DNA of 50,893 nt from Alloyangia mangrovi (GCF_002300555.2 NZ_NTHN02000038.1:1-50893), one strand, 5' to 3'; positions 38,905 to 49,598 are shown, counted from the first letter of the stretch. A program made the numbers and translations. Notes: a model not told the origin generated them from the letters alone.

Positions 38905-39978
38905 TTAGTGGGCGACGAGGCTGCAGATGTCTTCGCGTGCGCCGGACTTGCCGCATTGGGTCAGGACAAACATGCCGACTTCCTTCACGTCGTAATCACC
39001 GTCCTCTCCGAAGAGAGAAGAGATCGACCACGAGAGTTCGGTATTGCCCGCAGCATAGGCCGCGCCTTCGCCGCCGAAGACACCGCTGAACGTCCCTGCG
39101 GCAGAATCGTCGGTGAAGACGCCATTGCCGGCAAACTCACCGATCTCGTCGATCACCCCCTCTTCGAGGATGATGTTGCCGGCACTGGTGACCCCGCTGA
39201 CGCCTTCGGGCCGGACGTCGCGCGGATCGTACATCTTCCGGTTCAGGATTTGTCCGTTAAGCGCGGCTTCGGCAAAGTTGACATTTAGGAAGATCACGCC
39301 GGTCATCGGAACCGGCTGCCCCGGCAGGTCGAGTTCTGCATAATCATCCGGCAGCGTGCCGACCGGTTTCAGATCCAGACCATCGCGGGTGACCACGTTC
39401 GTCACCGCGGCATAGTTCCCAACGTAGGAGACCTGCCCCGACGCAGGATCGCTCTCGAAGTCGGGCGGATCAAAAGCTCCGACACGGCGATAGTAGCCGT
39501 CCTGGAAGACCGTATTGAACTGGCCACCGTCACCTACGGCAACCGCCGAGACACTCTCGTCAGGGCTCATGCCGCCAAGCGCCAGGAAAAATCGATCCAG
39601 CGGATCCTCCTGCACCGAGTAGGCCACGTAGTCGTCGAGCCCCATCACGTCGGTGAGCCGGTCGTTGCGTTCGTAGACGGCACTGACCGGGCTGGTGTCC
39701 AATCCGTTGATCTGAACGGTGAGCGCGCTCATGTCGGAGGCAAAGCTGAAGCTGGCGACGGTGGCCCCGATGTCCTCGGGAGTCCTCGTGCTGCCGGAAT
39801 CCACCGTGTCGTCAGTCCCGTCGGTGCCGTCCTCGTCGGTCCCGTCGGCGCCATCACTGCTGGTGTCCTCGCACGCCTGCAGCGGGTTGTCCCGGACACA
39901 ATCGTCGTTGCTGCTGCCGCTGCTCCCGCAGCCCGCCAAAAGCCCGGCAAAAGCCGCGGCGATCCAGACCTTCTCCAT
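38905..39978 (-). CDS. Putative Slam-dependent surface lipoprotein (TbpB-barrel-like)
   Basis: This 357-aa lipoprotein has the lipobox L14-A-G-C17. After it comes a flexible acidic linker with DGTD repeats (about 38-60), then a beta-rich region. The C-terminal half (about 225-340) shows FLNVNFAEAALNGQI, GNGVFTDDSAAGTFSGVFGGEGAAYAAGNTEL, the pattern of the eight-stranded barrel of transferrin-binding-protein-like lipoproteins (F.G.F.G..A.E..G). Four Cys besides Cys17 are visible, near both ends. It is upstream of, and 9 bp from, the Slam-like gene, so it is the probable cargo. The ligand (iron carrier, heme or other) cannot be deduced; no TonB receptor is nearby. Confidence 0.78.
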   Translation of the reverse strand: MEKVWIAAAFAGLLAGCGSSGSSNDDCVRDNPLQACEDTSSDGADGTDEDGTDGTDDTVDSGSTRTPEDIGATVASFSFASDMSALTVQINGLDTSPVSAVYERNDRLTDVMGLDDYVAYSVQEDPLDRFFLALGGMSPDESVSAVAVGDGGQFNTVFQDGYYRRVGAFDPPDFESDPASGQVSYVGNYAAVTNVVTRDGLDLKPVGTLPDDYAELDLPGQPVPMTGVIFLNVNFAEAALNGQILNRKMYDPRDVRPEGVSGVTSAGNIILEEGVIDEIGEFAGNGVFTDDSAAGTFSGVFGGEGAAYAAGNTELSWSISSLFGEDGDYDVKEVGMFVLTQCGKSGAREDICSLVAH

Positions 39979-40226
39979 AGAACTGCCCCGTAAACTGCTC
40001 GTTGAAACTCTTTGGTATTTTCTAGCGAGCCACCTGATCACCGAGCAACGTTCAACCCCTGATGCGAACAGCATTGACGTCGAAGTGAGACAATTCTGCC
40101 GCCACAGCATATCGCCCGCCGATCCCGCCTTTCCCCAACATCTTGCCGAAAATCCGCGGATCCGCCTTTGCCTCGCCGCCCCGATCCGCTATCTCGGAGG
40201 GGCAACACGACCAGCCCGGAGGCCTC

Positions 40227-41057
40227 ATGCGCCAGTATCTCGACGCCCTGCGCACCGTGCGCGATCTCGGCACCCGTTCGACCGACCGCACCGGCACCGG
40301 TACCATCTCCTATTTCGGGATGCAGTGCCGCTATCCGCTCGCCGAGGGCTTCCCGCTGGTGACCACCAAGAAGCTGCACCTGCGCTCGATCATCCACGAG
40401 CTGCTGTGGTTCCTCGCCGGTGACACCAACATCAAATATCTCAAGGACAACGGCGTCTCGATCTGGGACGAATGGGCCGACGAGAACGGCGATCTCGGGC
40501 CGGTCTACGGCCACCAGTGGCGGCACTTCCCGACGATCCGCGAGGAGATCGGCGACGACGGCGCCTCTCGCGTGCTGCTTGGCGAGGTCGACCAGATCGC
40601 CCAGCTCGTCGAGATGATCAAGACCAGCCCCGACAGCCGCCGCCTCATCGTCTCGGCCTGGAACCCCGGCGAGATCGGGCAGATGGCCCTGCCGCCGTGC
40701 CACACGCTCTGGCAGGTGCGGATCATCGGCGGCAAGCTGCACCTGCAGCTCTACCAGCGCTCGGCCGACATGTTCCTCGGCGTGCCCTTCAACATCGCCT
40801 CCTACGCGCTGCTGACGGTGATGCTGGCGCATGTGACCGGCTACGAGCCCGGCGATTTCATCCATTCGATCGGGGACGCGCATATTTACCTCAACCACCT
40901 CGAGCAGGTGGAGACGCAGCTTTCGCGCACGCCCCATGCGCTGCCGACGCTCAAGCTGGCGCGCGACGTGCCTTCGCTCTTCGACTTCCGTTTCGAAGAT
41001 TTCATCATCGAGAACTACGCGCCCGAGCCCGCGATCAAGGCCCCGGTGGCCGTCTGA
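40227..41057 (+). CDS. thyA: Thymidylate synthase
   Basis: This 276-aa ThyA methylates dUMP to dTMP using methylene-tetrahydrofolate. Motifs: [11 protein letters not shown], the catalytic Cys in [10 protein letters not shown], the nucleotide-binding [19 protein letters not shown], and [15 protein letters not shown] 40227 follows GGAGG (40217-40221). The stop overlaps the DHFR start by one base (TGATG), a common thyA-folA pair. The 248 bp between it and the divergent lipoprotein gene contains no other gene that I can support. Confidence 0.96.
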   Translation: MRQYLDALRTVRDLGTRSTDRTGTGTISYFGMQCRYPLAEGFPLVTTKKLHLRSIIHELLWFLAGDTNIKYLKDNGVSIWDEWADENGDLGPVYGHQWRHFPTIREEIGDDGASRVLLGEVDQIAQLVEMIKTSPDSRRLIVSAWNPGEIGQMALPPCHTLWQVRIIGGKLHLQLYQRSADMFLGVPFNIASYALLTVMLAHVTGYEPGDFIHSIGDAHIYLNHLEQVETQLSRTPHALPTLKLARDVPSLFDFRFEDFIIENYAPEPAIKAPVAV

Positions 41058-41530
41058 TGCTGACCCTCATCGTCGCCCGCGCCCGCAACGGCGCCATCGG
41101 CCGGGACAATGACATCCCCTGGTTCAAGCCCGAGGATCTGAAGCTGTTCCAGCGCGAGACCTCGGGCGGCGCGCTCATCATGGGCCGCCGCACCTGGGAG
41201 AGCCTGCCGGTCAAGCCGCTGAAGAACCGCCTCAATATCGTCGTCTCGCGGGATGCCTCGCTGACCGAGCACGTCGTGGGCTCGCTCGAGCAGGCTTTGG
41301 AACTGGCGCAGGCGATGGGCTATTTCCGTGTCTACGGCATGGGCGGGACGTCTGTGTACGAGGGGCTGCTGCCCCACGCCGACCGGCTGGTGGTCACCGA
41401 GGTCGATCTCGAGGTCGAGGGCGCAGATGCCTTCTTCCCGGCCTTCGACGAGGCGGAGTGGCGCGAGTTGGGCCGCAAGGAGTTGGGCGGGGACGGGCCG
41501 CGGTGTTTCGCGCGGGAATTGGTGAGATAG
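41057..41530 (+). CDS. folA: Dihydrofolate reductase
   Basis: This 157-aa enzyme reduces dihydrofolate with NADPH and regenerates the folate oxidised by ThyA. Motifs: LIVARARNGAIGRDNDIPW, the catalytic acid in the KPEDLKLF helix, GRRTWESLP (NADPH), and VYGMGGTSVYEGLLPHADRL. It is translationally coupled to thyA. Confidence 0.95.
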   Translation: MLTLIVARARNGAIGRDNDIPWFKPEDLKLFQRETSGGALIMGRRTWESLPVKPLKNRLNIVVSRDASLTEHVVGSLEQALELAQAMGYFRVYGMGGTSVYEGLLPHADRLVVTEVDLEVEGADAFFPAFDEAEWRELGRKELGGDGPRCFARELVR

Positions 41531-41666
41531 CGGCGACACGCCACGCCGATCGAAAATATCGCCAAACGACAACCTTTACCAAATAGCCATTTTACTTGAT
41601 TGAAATCCATTCCTGATAAAGGATTGGGTTTGGATATCTTTTGTTTAATTGGTGGAGTAATCGGTA

Positions 41667-42740
41667 ATGGCAAATCTCGACCTCAATGTCAAAATCCTGG
41701 CGGACCGTGTCAGGGCGCATTCCGAAACCATTCAAACCGAAGAGGCGGTGAAAACCTCGGTGATCCTGCCCTTCCTGCAGAGCCTCGGCTATGATGTTTT
41801 CAACCCTCTTGAGGTCATCCCCGAGTTCACCGCTGATGCGGTCGGCAAGAAGGGGGAGAAGGTCGACTATGCCATCGTCCATAACGCCGAGGTCAGCGTT
41901 CTCATAGAATGCAAGGGCCTGAACACCCAGCTCAACGAAAAGCATCTGTCGCAGCTCTTCCGATATTTCACCGTTACCAATGCCAAATTCGCCATTCTGA
42001 CAAATGGTCGCGAATACAGGTTCTATTCCGATCTGGAAGAGCCCAACAAGCTGGAACGGCGCCCCTTCTTTACATTTGACCTTCTGGACTACGCCAACAG
42101 CGCCCTCGCGGAACTCGCCAAATTTGAGAAATCCAGCTTCGACGTCGAAAGCATTTTGCAGCAGGCCGAACGGCTGAAGTATGTATCCGCAGTGAAATCG
42201 TTGCTTCTCGCCTGGATCGAAGAGCCTCCGGAAACCCTGACGAAGAGCATTGCCAATGTGGTCCACGACGGGCGCATCAACTCTGCCGTCCGCAACACCG
42301 TCAGTTCGGCAATTTCGGTAGCTTTCAAGGAAATCATTCGCGACCGGCTTCGCGAGCGCCTTTCTTCCGCGCTGGAGGATGGCCCCATGCAGGGTGGCGC
42401 CGAGGACGTAGATGTCGCCGACGCCGACATAATAACGACCGAGGAAGAAATCGAAGGGTGGCTCACGGTGAAGAGCCTGCTTCGTGGTGCACTCAGCACG
42501 GACCGGGTCGTCATGCGCGACGCCAAGAGCTACTGCGCCATCCTTCTGGACGACAACAATCGCAAGCCTCTCGTGCGCCTGCACTTCAACCGCACGCAAA
42601 AATACATCGGACTTTTCGACGGAGACAAGGAAGAGCGGGTCCCGATCGAGAACCTCGATGACATGCTGGGGCTGAAGGACCGCATACTGGCGACGGCGAG
42701 CAAATACGGCGAAGCGTCGCGAAAGGTGGCGAACGGCTGA
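41667..42740 (+). CDS. Orphan type I restriction HsdR N-terminal-like nuclease
   Basis: This 357-aa protein carries the HSDR_N PD-(D/E)xK-type fold near its N-terminus: EEAVKTSVILPFLQSLGYDVFNPLEVIPEF, KVDYAIV (Asp) and VLIECKG (the E-x-K pair), about residues 25-95, then LTNGREYRFYSDL, also typical. The C-terminal half (about 165-357) is helical then beta-rich (VRLHFNRTQKYIGLFD). It has no helicase, methylase or specificity subunit beside it. Composition is more AT-rich than its neighbours and the 136-bp upstream gap is strongly AT-rich, so horizontal acquisition is likely. Possible role in defence or DNA repair; not shown. Confidence 0.78.
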   Translation: MANLDLNVKILADRVRAHSETIQTEEAVKTSVILPFLQSLGYDVFNPLEVIPEFTADAVGKKGEKVDYAIVHNAEVSVLIECKGLNTQLNEKHLSQLFRYFTVTNAKFAILTNGREYRFYSDLEEPNKLERRPFFTFDLLDYANSALAELAKFEKSSFDVESILQQAERLKYVSAVKSLLLAWIEEPPETLTKSIANVVHDGRINSAVRNTVSSAISVAFKEIIRDRLRERLSSALEDGPMQGGAEDVDVADADIITTEEEIEGWLTVKSLLRGALSTDRVVMRDAKSYCAILLDDNNRKPLVRLHFNRTQKYIGLFDGDKEERVPIENLDDMLGLKDRILATASKYGEASRKVANG

Positions 42741-43182
42741 TTGCGGTGGCTCTCCGACGGCGGTCATCCGACCCCCGGCAGCCCGCGTCGCTAAACGCCG
42801 TCGCCCCGCAGATCGGTCCACGCGGGGTACCCGGATGGCGCTGAGTCGCATCTCCTTGCCTGTCCGAGCGCCGAAGCGCCCTTGCCGCCCCCTCACGGGG
42901 CCGTGTTAATCCTGACAATGACGCTGCGTCAGCATCTCGAAAAAGGTTCCAAGTCCCTGCAATCATGAGCCAGTTTCCGCCTGTCGGCACTCACGCTCCG
43001 GCTGCATTTGGCCGAGCCCCCTCCAAGAGGTCGTTTTTTCGTGGTGGTTCCGCCACAGCACGTTCATGTGAGCACTATGTGTGGATCGTTCCGGACGAAA
43101 GTTTGGTTGTATCCTCAGTCACACGCTCCGAAACGAGCCTGGACAACACATGATGAAACATGAAGAAATTGGAGCAGACCCA
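42741..43182. other. 442-bp intergenic region, no supported gene
   Basis: Between the HsdR-N-like gene and the barrel protein. A 62-codon frame (42965-43153) has no SD and an ordinary random composition, so I reject it. The segment includes a GC-rich part (42741-42900), a T6 run (43033-43038), and the leader of the barrel gene with SD GGAG (43170-43173). No tRNA-like cloverleaf, att repeat or terminator was found. Confidence 0.5.
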
Positions 43183-43788
43183 ATGAAACTCGCACGCATC
43201 GCCCTCCCGGCCCTCCTTGCAGGCTCCGTGGCAGTTCCGGCGTTCGCCGGCAGCCTCGCACCGACCGTGGTCGAGCCCGTCGTGACCCCGGTTCCCGTGC
43301 CCGTCGAAGTTGGCCGTGACTGGACCGGCTTCTCCGGTGGTGTTCAGCTGGGCTACGGCGCCTTCGACACCGATGGCACCCCGGACGACTACGAAGAAGC
43401 GATGACCTACGGCCTGAAATCGTACTATGACTACGACTTCGGCAATTGGGTTCTCGGCGGCGGCCTCCAGTACGACTGGTCCGACGCTGACCTCGGCGCT
43501 GCCGGCGACCTCGACGGCATCATGCGCGCAGGCCTTCGTGCCGGCTACGACATGGGCAACACCATGGTTTACGGCACGGGCGGCTACGCCAAGGCGTTCA
43601 CCAGCGGCGGCGACATCGACGCAGGTGACTCCGACGGTTACTTCGCAGGGATCGGTACCGAAACCTTCCTGACCGACAACTGGACCGTCGGCACCGAGAT
43701 CACCTACAACGAATTCACCGACTTCGACGCCGAAGACATGGAACTGAAGAACACCCAGTTCAACGTCTCGCTGAACTACCGCTTCTGA
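43183..43788 (+). CDS. Outer-membrane beta-barrel protein
   Basis: This 201-aa protein has a signal peptide (1-22, AFA) and a porin/OmpW-OmpA-barrel-like body of alternating strands rich in Gly, Tyr, Asp and Trp (WTGFSGGVQLGYGAF, WVLGGGLQYDWSDADLG, GLRAGYDMGNTMVYGTGGYAKAF), ending NVSLNYRF with a terminal Phe. About eight strands are expected. A proline-valine linker (VVEPVVTPVPVPVEV, 27-42) comes before the barrel. It has its own strong terminator, so it is monocistronic. Function (structural or adhesin) is not determinable. Confidence 0.85.
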   Translation: MKLARIALPALLAGSVAVPAFAGSLAPTVVEPVVTPVPVPVEVGRDWTGFSGGVQLGYGAFDTDGTPDDYEEAMTYGLKSYYDYDFGNWVLGGGLQYDWSDADLGAAGDLDGIMRAGLRAGYDMGNTMVYGTGGYAKAFTSGGDIDAGDSDGYFAGIGTETFLTDNWTVGTEITYNEFTDFDAEDMELKNTQFNVSLNYRF

Positions 43789-43824
43789 TCCAGACGCGTT
43801 GCGGGGCCCCCGGCCCTGCGACCG

Positions 43825-43861
43825 ATGCCCGGCCTCCTTGCGAGGCCGGGCATTTCGTTTT
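43825..43861 (+). terminator. Strong intrinsic terminator after the barrel gene
   Basis: ATGCCCGGCCTC (43825-43836) and GAGGCCGGGCAT (43842-43853) form a perfect 12-bp stem with a 5-nt loop, followed by TTCGTTTT. It lies 36 bp after the stop. Confidence 0.88.
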
Positions 43862-43950
43862 CCGGGAAGCTCCCTCCGCGCACAGGGGATTTTTCCAGGA
43901 GAACGCCACCGCGTTAGGCGTTTCGTCATGAAGGCGTTACACTCTTCGGC

Positions 43951-44280
43951 ATGTGGCGCAGCGTTTCGATTCCCCTTCCGGCGTTTGCCGCGGCCTGTCT
44001 CGCGGCCCTGTCCGGCATCCTCTGCGGCCTTCCCGCCGCGGCGACCTCGCCCATCGCCGAGGTGATCTGCGAGCCCTCGCCGCGCATGACCCAGCGGCTG
44101 AAACGCCAGCAAGGCGCGACGCTCGCCTCCACCGGCCTGCGCAGCCCCGACGAGGTGCTCGAACTCTGGCTCGACCCGCGCGACAACTGGACGATGGTCA
44201 TCGCCTATGCCTCCGGGACCTCCTGCATCGTCGCCATGGGCGCCCATTGGTCGCGCATGCAACCACAAGATCCGGCCTGA
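43951..44280 (+). CDS. Small secreted protein of unknown function
   Basis: This 109-aa protein has a hydrophobic N-terminal signal (about 1-32, AAATS). The mature part contains two Cys (VICEPS and TSCIVA) likely to form a disulfide, and the motif LDPRDNWTMVIAYASGTSC. No known domain is recognised. It lies upstream of parE on the same strand with a 102-bp gap. Supported by signal peptide and typical codon use; moderate confidence. Confidence 0.6.
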   Translation: MWRSVSIPLPAFAAACLAALSGILCGLPAAATSPIAEVICEPSPRMTQRLKRQQGATLASTGLRSPDEVLELWLDPRDNWTMVIAYASGTSCIVAMGAHWSRMQPQDPA

Positions 44281-44382
44281 TCCTCAGCGTCATCCCCATG
44301 ATGATGGGGTGCGGGGCTTTTCCCGCAAGCCACGCTCTGCCATACTCGGCAGCAACCAGAATCCGGGAACGAGCAGCAACAC

Positions 44383-46341
<1,959 letters not shown>

Positions 46342-46365
46342 GACGGCGCAAGCTCGCGCGCGGCG

Positions 46366-46396
46366 GGGAAGATGCACCCAAGGTGCTTGTTTTCCC
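46366..46396 (+). terminator. Intrinsic terminator after parE
   Basis: GCACC (46374-46378) pairs with GGTGC (46382-46386) around CAA. Flanking GGGAA and TTTTCCC can extend the stem, and a TTGTTTT tract follows the core. It lies 33 bp after the stop. Confidence 0.55.
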
Positions 46397-46450
46397 TCCG
46401 CGCATGGCACACCCTAGGCGAGTTCCATTCACGACAAACGAACACGCCCC

Positions 46451-46672
46451 ATGACCAAAACGACGCTCCTGCGCCTTCAGATCACCAGCTTCGTGCTGGT
46501 GCATATTCCTCTTTTTGCCCTTGTGCTCTATGCGCTGACCAATGGCGTCGCGGGCCGGCTCGACCTGCTGCTGGTGGCGCTGCTTGCCACCGTGGTCGCC
46601 GCGATCGCGATCTGGATGACGCTGGGCCGCGCACTGGGCGGTGGCGTCATACCGGCTCAGAAGAGCGCGTAG
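46451..46672 (+). CDS. Small two-helix membrane protein
   Basis: This 73-aa protein has two predicted transmembrane helices (about 9-31 and 37-58) with a short positive-inside turn; I do not recognise the family. The last 16 bp overlap the 3' end of the opposite-strand anti-sigma-like gene at 46657. Support comes from the length, start ATG and hydrophobic pattern only. Confidence 0.55.
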   Translation: MTKTTLLRLQITSFVLVHIPLFALVLYALTNGVAGRLDLLLVALLATVVAAIAIWMTLGRALGGGVIPAQKSA

Positions 46673-46995
46673 ACCAGCAGCGCGATCACGCCGAGCTTCA
46701 CCGCGATCACCAGCACCAGCAGGCCGCGGTTCTCTGGTGCGAGGAGGTCGCGCCAGAAACTGCGCGGCGCATCCTCCCCGAACAGCCGCGCCTGCAGCGC
46801 GGTGTAGACCCGGGGCGGCGGGACCTCGTCCTCGACCGGCCCCATGAAGCCGATGAAGCGGCTCTGCCAGAAATCCAGCTCTCGCAGCAGCTCGGGATCG
46901 CGCGCGACGGCGCGCAGCCCCTCGTCCTGCTCCTGCGCGGGCAACAGGCCAAGTGCGAGCTCGGCGGCAAACAGGGATTTCTCGGGGTTGGTCAT
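46657..46995 (-). CDS. Anti-sigma-factor-like protein (RskA N-terminal type), short
   Basis: This 112-aa protein has an N-terminal helical region resembling the sigma-binding part of RskA-type anti-sigma factors (LFAAELALGLLPAQEQDEGLRAVARDPELLRELDFWQSR), a Pro-rich linker (EVPPPRVYTALQARLFG), and a C-terminal membrane helix (about 90-112). It lacks the long periplasmic domain of full-length RskA, and no ECF sigma gene lies beside it. Either it is a minimal anti-sigma factor or an unrelated membrane protein with a similar helix pattern. It converges with, and overlaps, the small membrane gene. Confidence 0.55.
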   Translation of the reverse strand: MTNPEKSLFAAELALGLLPAQEQDEGLRAVARDPELLRELDFWQSRFIGFMGPVEDEVPPPRVYTALQARLFGEDAPRSFWRDLLAPENRGLLVLVIAVKLGVIALLVYALF

Positions 46996-47190
46996 CTGGC
47001 GGGTCCCACGGCGATCCTCCGGTGCGGCGGCCCGCATTCCCTGTTCAGGCCAACAGCCAGACCGCACGCCGCAAGAATGCCGCATCCTGCGCGTCGGTGC
47101 AATCTTGCCGTGGCAAACGGGCCTGTGACTTTCTTTTGCCGCCGAGCAGTGGCAGGCTGGGGTAAGTGCCTGCAACGCAAGGAGCCGTAG

Positions 47191-47896
47191 ATGCGTCCTC
47201 TCGTCTTGAGCCTCGCCCTTGCCTGCCTCGCCGGTCCCGCCCTCGCTCAGGACACCGATCTGGAACTCGTTCTTCTGGCCGACGCCTCGGGCTCGATCAC
47301 GCCCGGAGAGCTGCAGTTCCAGCGCGAGGGCTACGCCCTCGCGATCACCGATCCCGAGGTGCTCGCCGTCATCGCAGGCACCGCCTATGGCCATATCGCC
47401 GTGACCTACGTGGAATGGGCCGCCAACCAGGCGCAGGTGGTGGATTGGACGCTGATCGACGGGCCCGAGGCAGCTCGGGGCTTTGCCGCCGCGCTACTGG
47501 ACGAGCCACGCCAGGCCTACGGGCGCAACGCCATCGGCGCGGCGCTGCTCGAGGGGCTGCGGCTGATGGAGGAGAACGAGTTCGAGGGCTGGCGCCGGGT
47601 GATCGACTTCTCGGGCGACAGCGCCAACAGCTGGTCCGGTCCGAGCATCGCGGATGCCCGCGCGAAGGTGCTGCAGGCCGGTGTGACGATCAATGCCTTG
47701 CCGATCCTTCCGATGGGCGATCCCGGCCGCGCCCAGGGGGGGGCTCGAGACACTCTACGAGGAGCTGATCATCGGCGGCACCGGCGCCTTCGTGGTCACC
47801 GCCGAAAGCCGCGACAGCTTTGCCGAAGCGGTGAAGAAGAAGCTCATCCTCGAGATCTCCGCCCTGCCCCGAGAGACTTACGCGGCGGCGGAGTAA
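47191..47896 (+). CDS. DUF1194 (vWA-like) secreted protein, frameshifted at G8
   Basis: This second DUF1194 protein in the window would be 234 aa after repair. The signal peptide is 1-19 (ALA), then the MIDAS motif in LLADASGSITPGE, AVTYVEWAANQAQVVDW and RVIDFSGDSANSWSG, matching the pattern of the 36160 protein. The frame breaks at G8 (47736-47743). With seven bases it reads GRAQGGLETLYEELIIGGTGAF and ends at 47896 (LPRETYAAAE), as expected of the family. It lies 41 bp before a metallopeptidase-like lipoprotein gene on the same strand and may be in one unit. Confidence 0.85.
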
Positions 47897-47937
47897 CCCA
47901 CTTGCGCAAAAACGAAAAAGCAGCGCACCCTGCGACT

Positions 47938-48624
47938 ATGCGTATCCTGTTCAGCCTGTTGCTCCTGACCGCTCTCGCCGGCTGCGGCCGCCCGCTCAGC
48001 CCGAATGAGAGCAGCTTCCTCGACGCCATGCAGGGACCCCAGCTCGACAAGAGCCGGGTGCGCTTTCACGACGGGCTTGCGTCGCGCGCGGTGACCTTCG
48101 AGCGGCCAATCCGGCCGCGGCTGGCCTGCACCGAGCGTATCTGGCCGCCCTCGCAGGGCGAGACCGTCACGGTCTCTCCGGCGGCGCTGACGCTGTTCAA
48201 CCACATCTTCTACCGCGAGGACGTCTACCTCGACGACTACCTGCCCCGCTATCCCGAGCGGGTGAACCTCTATGCGGCGATGCTCTTTGCGCATGAGATG
48301 ACCCACGTCTGGCAATGGCAGAACCGCAAGACAACCGGCTACACGCCGTTGAAAGCCGCCACCGAGCACCAGGCCCATGTCGACCCCTACCTGATCGATC
48401 CCGACACATCGGCGCGGTTCCTCGATCACGGCTACGAACAGCAGGGCGCCATCGTCGAGGAATACGTCTGCTGCCAGCTTCTCGACCCCGAGGCACCGCG
48501 CACCGCGCGGCTGCGGGCGATGATCTCGGAGGCGATGCCGATCGGCGGGCTGGATGCGGCGCTCAGCGGCACCGACGTGGTGATCCCCTGGAAAGACGCC
48601 GCGATCGCGAACATCTGCCACTGA
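47938..48624 (+). CDS. Putative lipoprotein with HExxH zinc-protease motif
   Basis: This 228-aa protein has a lipobox L13-A-G-C16, so it is a lipoprotein. Its motif H119-E-M-T-H123 (FAHEMTHVWQWQ) is a zinc-binding HExxH. E174 or E175 (IVEEYVCC), about 50 residues later, could be the third ligand, as in gluzincin-type peptidases. The N-terminal part (20-100) carries strands and Trp/Pro-rich segments without a known domain. It is not assigned to a family by eye. Downstream of a DUF1194 protein; periplasmic or outer-membrane location is inferred from the lipobox. Confidence 0.75.
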   Translation: MRILFSLLLLTALAGCGRPLSPNESSFLDAMQGPQLDKSRVRFHDGLASRAVTFERPIRPRLACTERIWPPSQGETVTVSPAALTLFNHIFYREDVYLDDYLPRYPERVNLYAAMLFAHEMTHVWQWQNRKTTGYTPLKAATEHQAHVDPYLIDPDTSARFLDHGYEQQGAIVEEYVCCQLLDPEAPRTARLRAMISEAMPIGGLDAALSGTDVVIPWKDAAIANICH

Positions 48625-48641
48625 CCCGCAGCCCGGACATC

Positions 48642-48666
48642 AAAAAGCGGGACCAATTGGCCCCGC
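48642..48666 (-). terminator. Intrinsic terminator of csbD
   Basis: On the minus strand GCGGGGCC (48666-48659) pairs with GGTCCCGC (48654-48647) around AATT with one G-T pair, followed by TTTTT (48646-48642). It lies 31 bp after the csbD stop. Confidence 0.75.
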
Positions 48667-48697
48667 CGACGTTGCTTTGTTGGGTCGCGTCCCCTGA

Positions 48698-48895
48698 TCA
48701 GAGATCGTTCTGCCAAGCAGAGACCTGCTTTTCGGCCTCTTCCTTGGCGACGCCGTATTTCTTCTGGATCAGGCCGGCAAGCTGCTCGCGGTCGCCCTTG
48801 GCCTGCTGAACCTCGTCTTCGGTCAGCTCGCCCCATTGCTCGCGCACCTTGCCCTTGAATTCCTTCCAGTTGCCTTCGATTTGGTCCCAGTTCAT
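48698..48895 (-). CDS. CsbD-family stress protein
   Basis: This 65-aa small hydrophilic protein begins MNWDQIEGNWKEFKGKVREQWG, the CsbD signature, and has KGDREQLAGLIQKKYGV. CsbD proteins are induced by general stress in many bacteria; biochemical function is unknown. SD-like AGGAGG (48901-48906, minus strand CCTCCT on plus) lies just upstream of ATG 48895. Confidence 0.9.
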   Translation of the reverse strand: MNWDQIEGNWKEFKGKVREQWGELTEDEVQQAKGDREQLAGLIQKKYGVAKEEAEKQVSAWQNDL

Positions 48896-49014
48896 GACCG
48901 GTCCTCCTGAGGTTACGTCTGTAAAAGAAACCCCCGAGTCCGGGCTGCGGTTCCGCTTTCGCCGGGCAAGTTTTGCCCGGCTGAGCGCCACTCCGCCCAT
49001 CGCCGCGCCGCAGT

Positions 49015-49416
49015 TCACTCGGCGCGCTGGATCTCCTTCAGGTGGGCCACGAGATCGGCCACCGGCTGCACCGTGGGCACCTCGCCCTCCAGTGCCGCCT
49101 CGGCATCGAAGCCGAAGAACTGGCCGTAGACAGGCATGGGCGAGCCATGGCTGACCAGCGGATCGCGCCCGTCGATGCGCTTGACCACCCGCTCCAGCGG
49201 GAAGCTGCCGCCATTGGCGGCGGCGAGCTCGGTCAGGTTCACCGGCTTGATCATCAGCACCCCCGCCATCGGCCCGTCGCCGCGTCCGTCAAGGCCGTGG
49301 CATGTGGCGCAATGTTCGGTGTAGAGCGCCGCCCCACGGTCGGCATCCTGCGCAAGGGCAGCGCCAAGCGGCAGCGCGAGGACTAGGAGGGCGGTCAGGA
49401 AAAGAACGATCTGCAT
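49015..49416 (-). CDS. Small soluble c-type cytochrome
   Basis: This 133-aa periplasmic protein has a signal peptide (1-22, LAQ) and a class-I heme site C36-A-T-C39-H40, followed by a typical Met-rich region (GSPMPVYGQFF) for the axial ligand. The single heme and length fit a monoheme cytochrome c. Its redox partner is unknown. The frame reaches back to 49440, but MQIVLFLTAL at 49416 fits the signal peptide better. Confidence 0.85.
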   Translation of the reverse strand: MQIVLFLTALLVLALPLGAALAQDADRGAALYTEHCATCHGLDGRGDGPMAGVLMIKPVNLTELAAANGGSFPLERVVKRIDGRDPLVSHGSPMPVYGQFFGFDAEAALEGEVPTVQPVADLVAHLKEIQRAE

Positions 49417-49598
49417 GGTTGGGACCCCTTTCTGCCCCAAGCTTGCCCCTGTCGCCGCGCGCGCACCTTGATCGGCGTCAAGCAGCCGCGGGATCGCCGC
49501 AAGACGATCCGGCGCCGGGATCGTTGCGACCCCGGCGCCGGCGAGAAACCTTTCGAGCGGTAATGTGGCGGGGGCCGGTTGGCGACCCCTGCCCTTGG

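Noticed and set aside
42965-43153. 62-codon plus-strand frame before the barrel gene
   Set aside because: No SD, no recognisable domain, random composition.
42741-43182. tRNA or phage attachment site next to the HsdR-N-like gene
   Set aside because: No cloverleaf, no T-loop GTTCGA/GTTCAA context and no flanking direct repeat were found.
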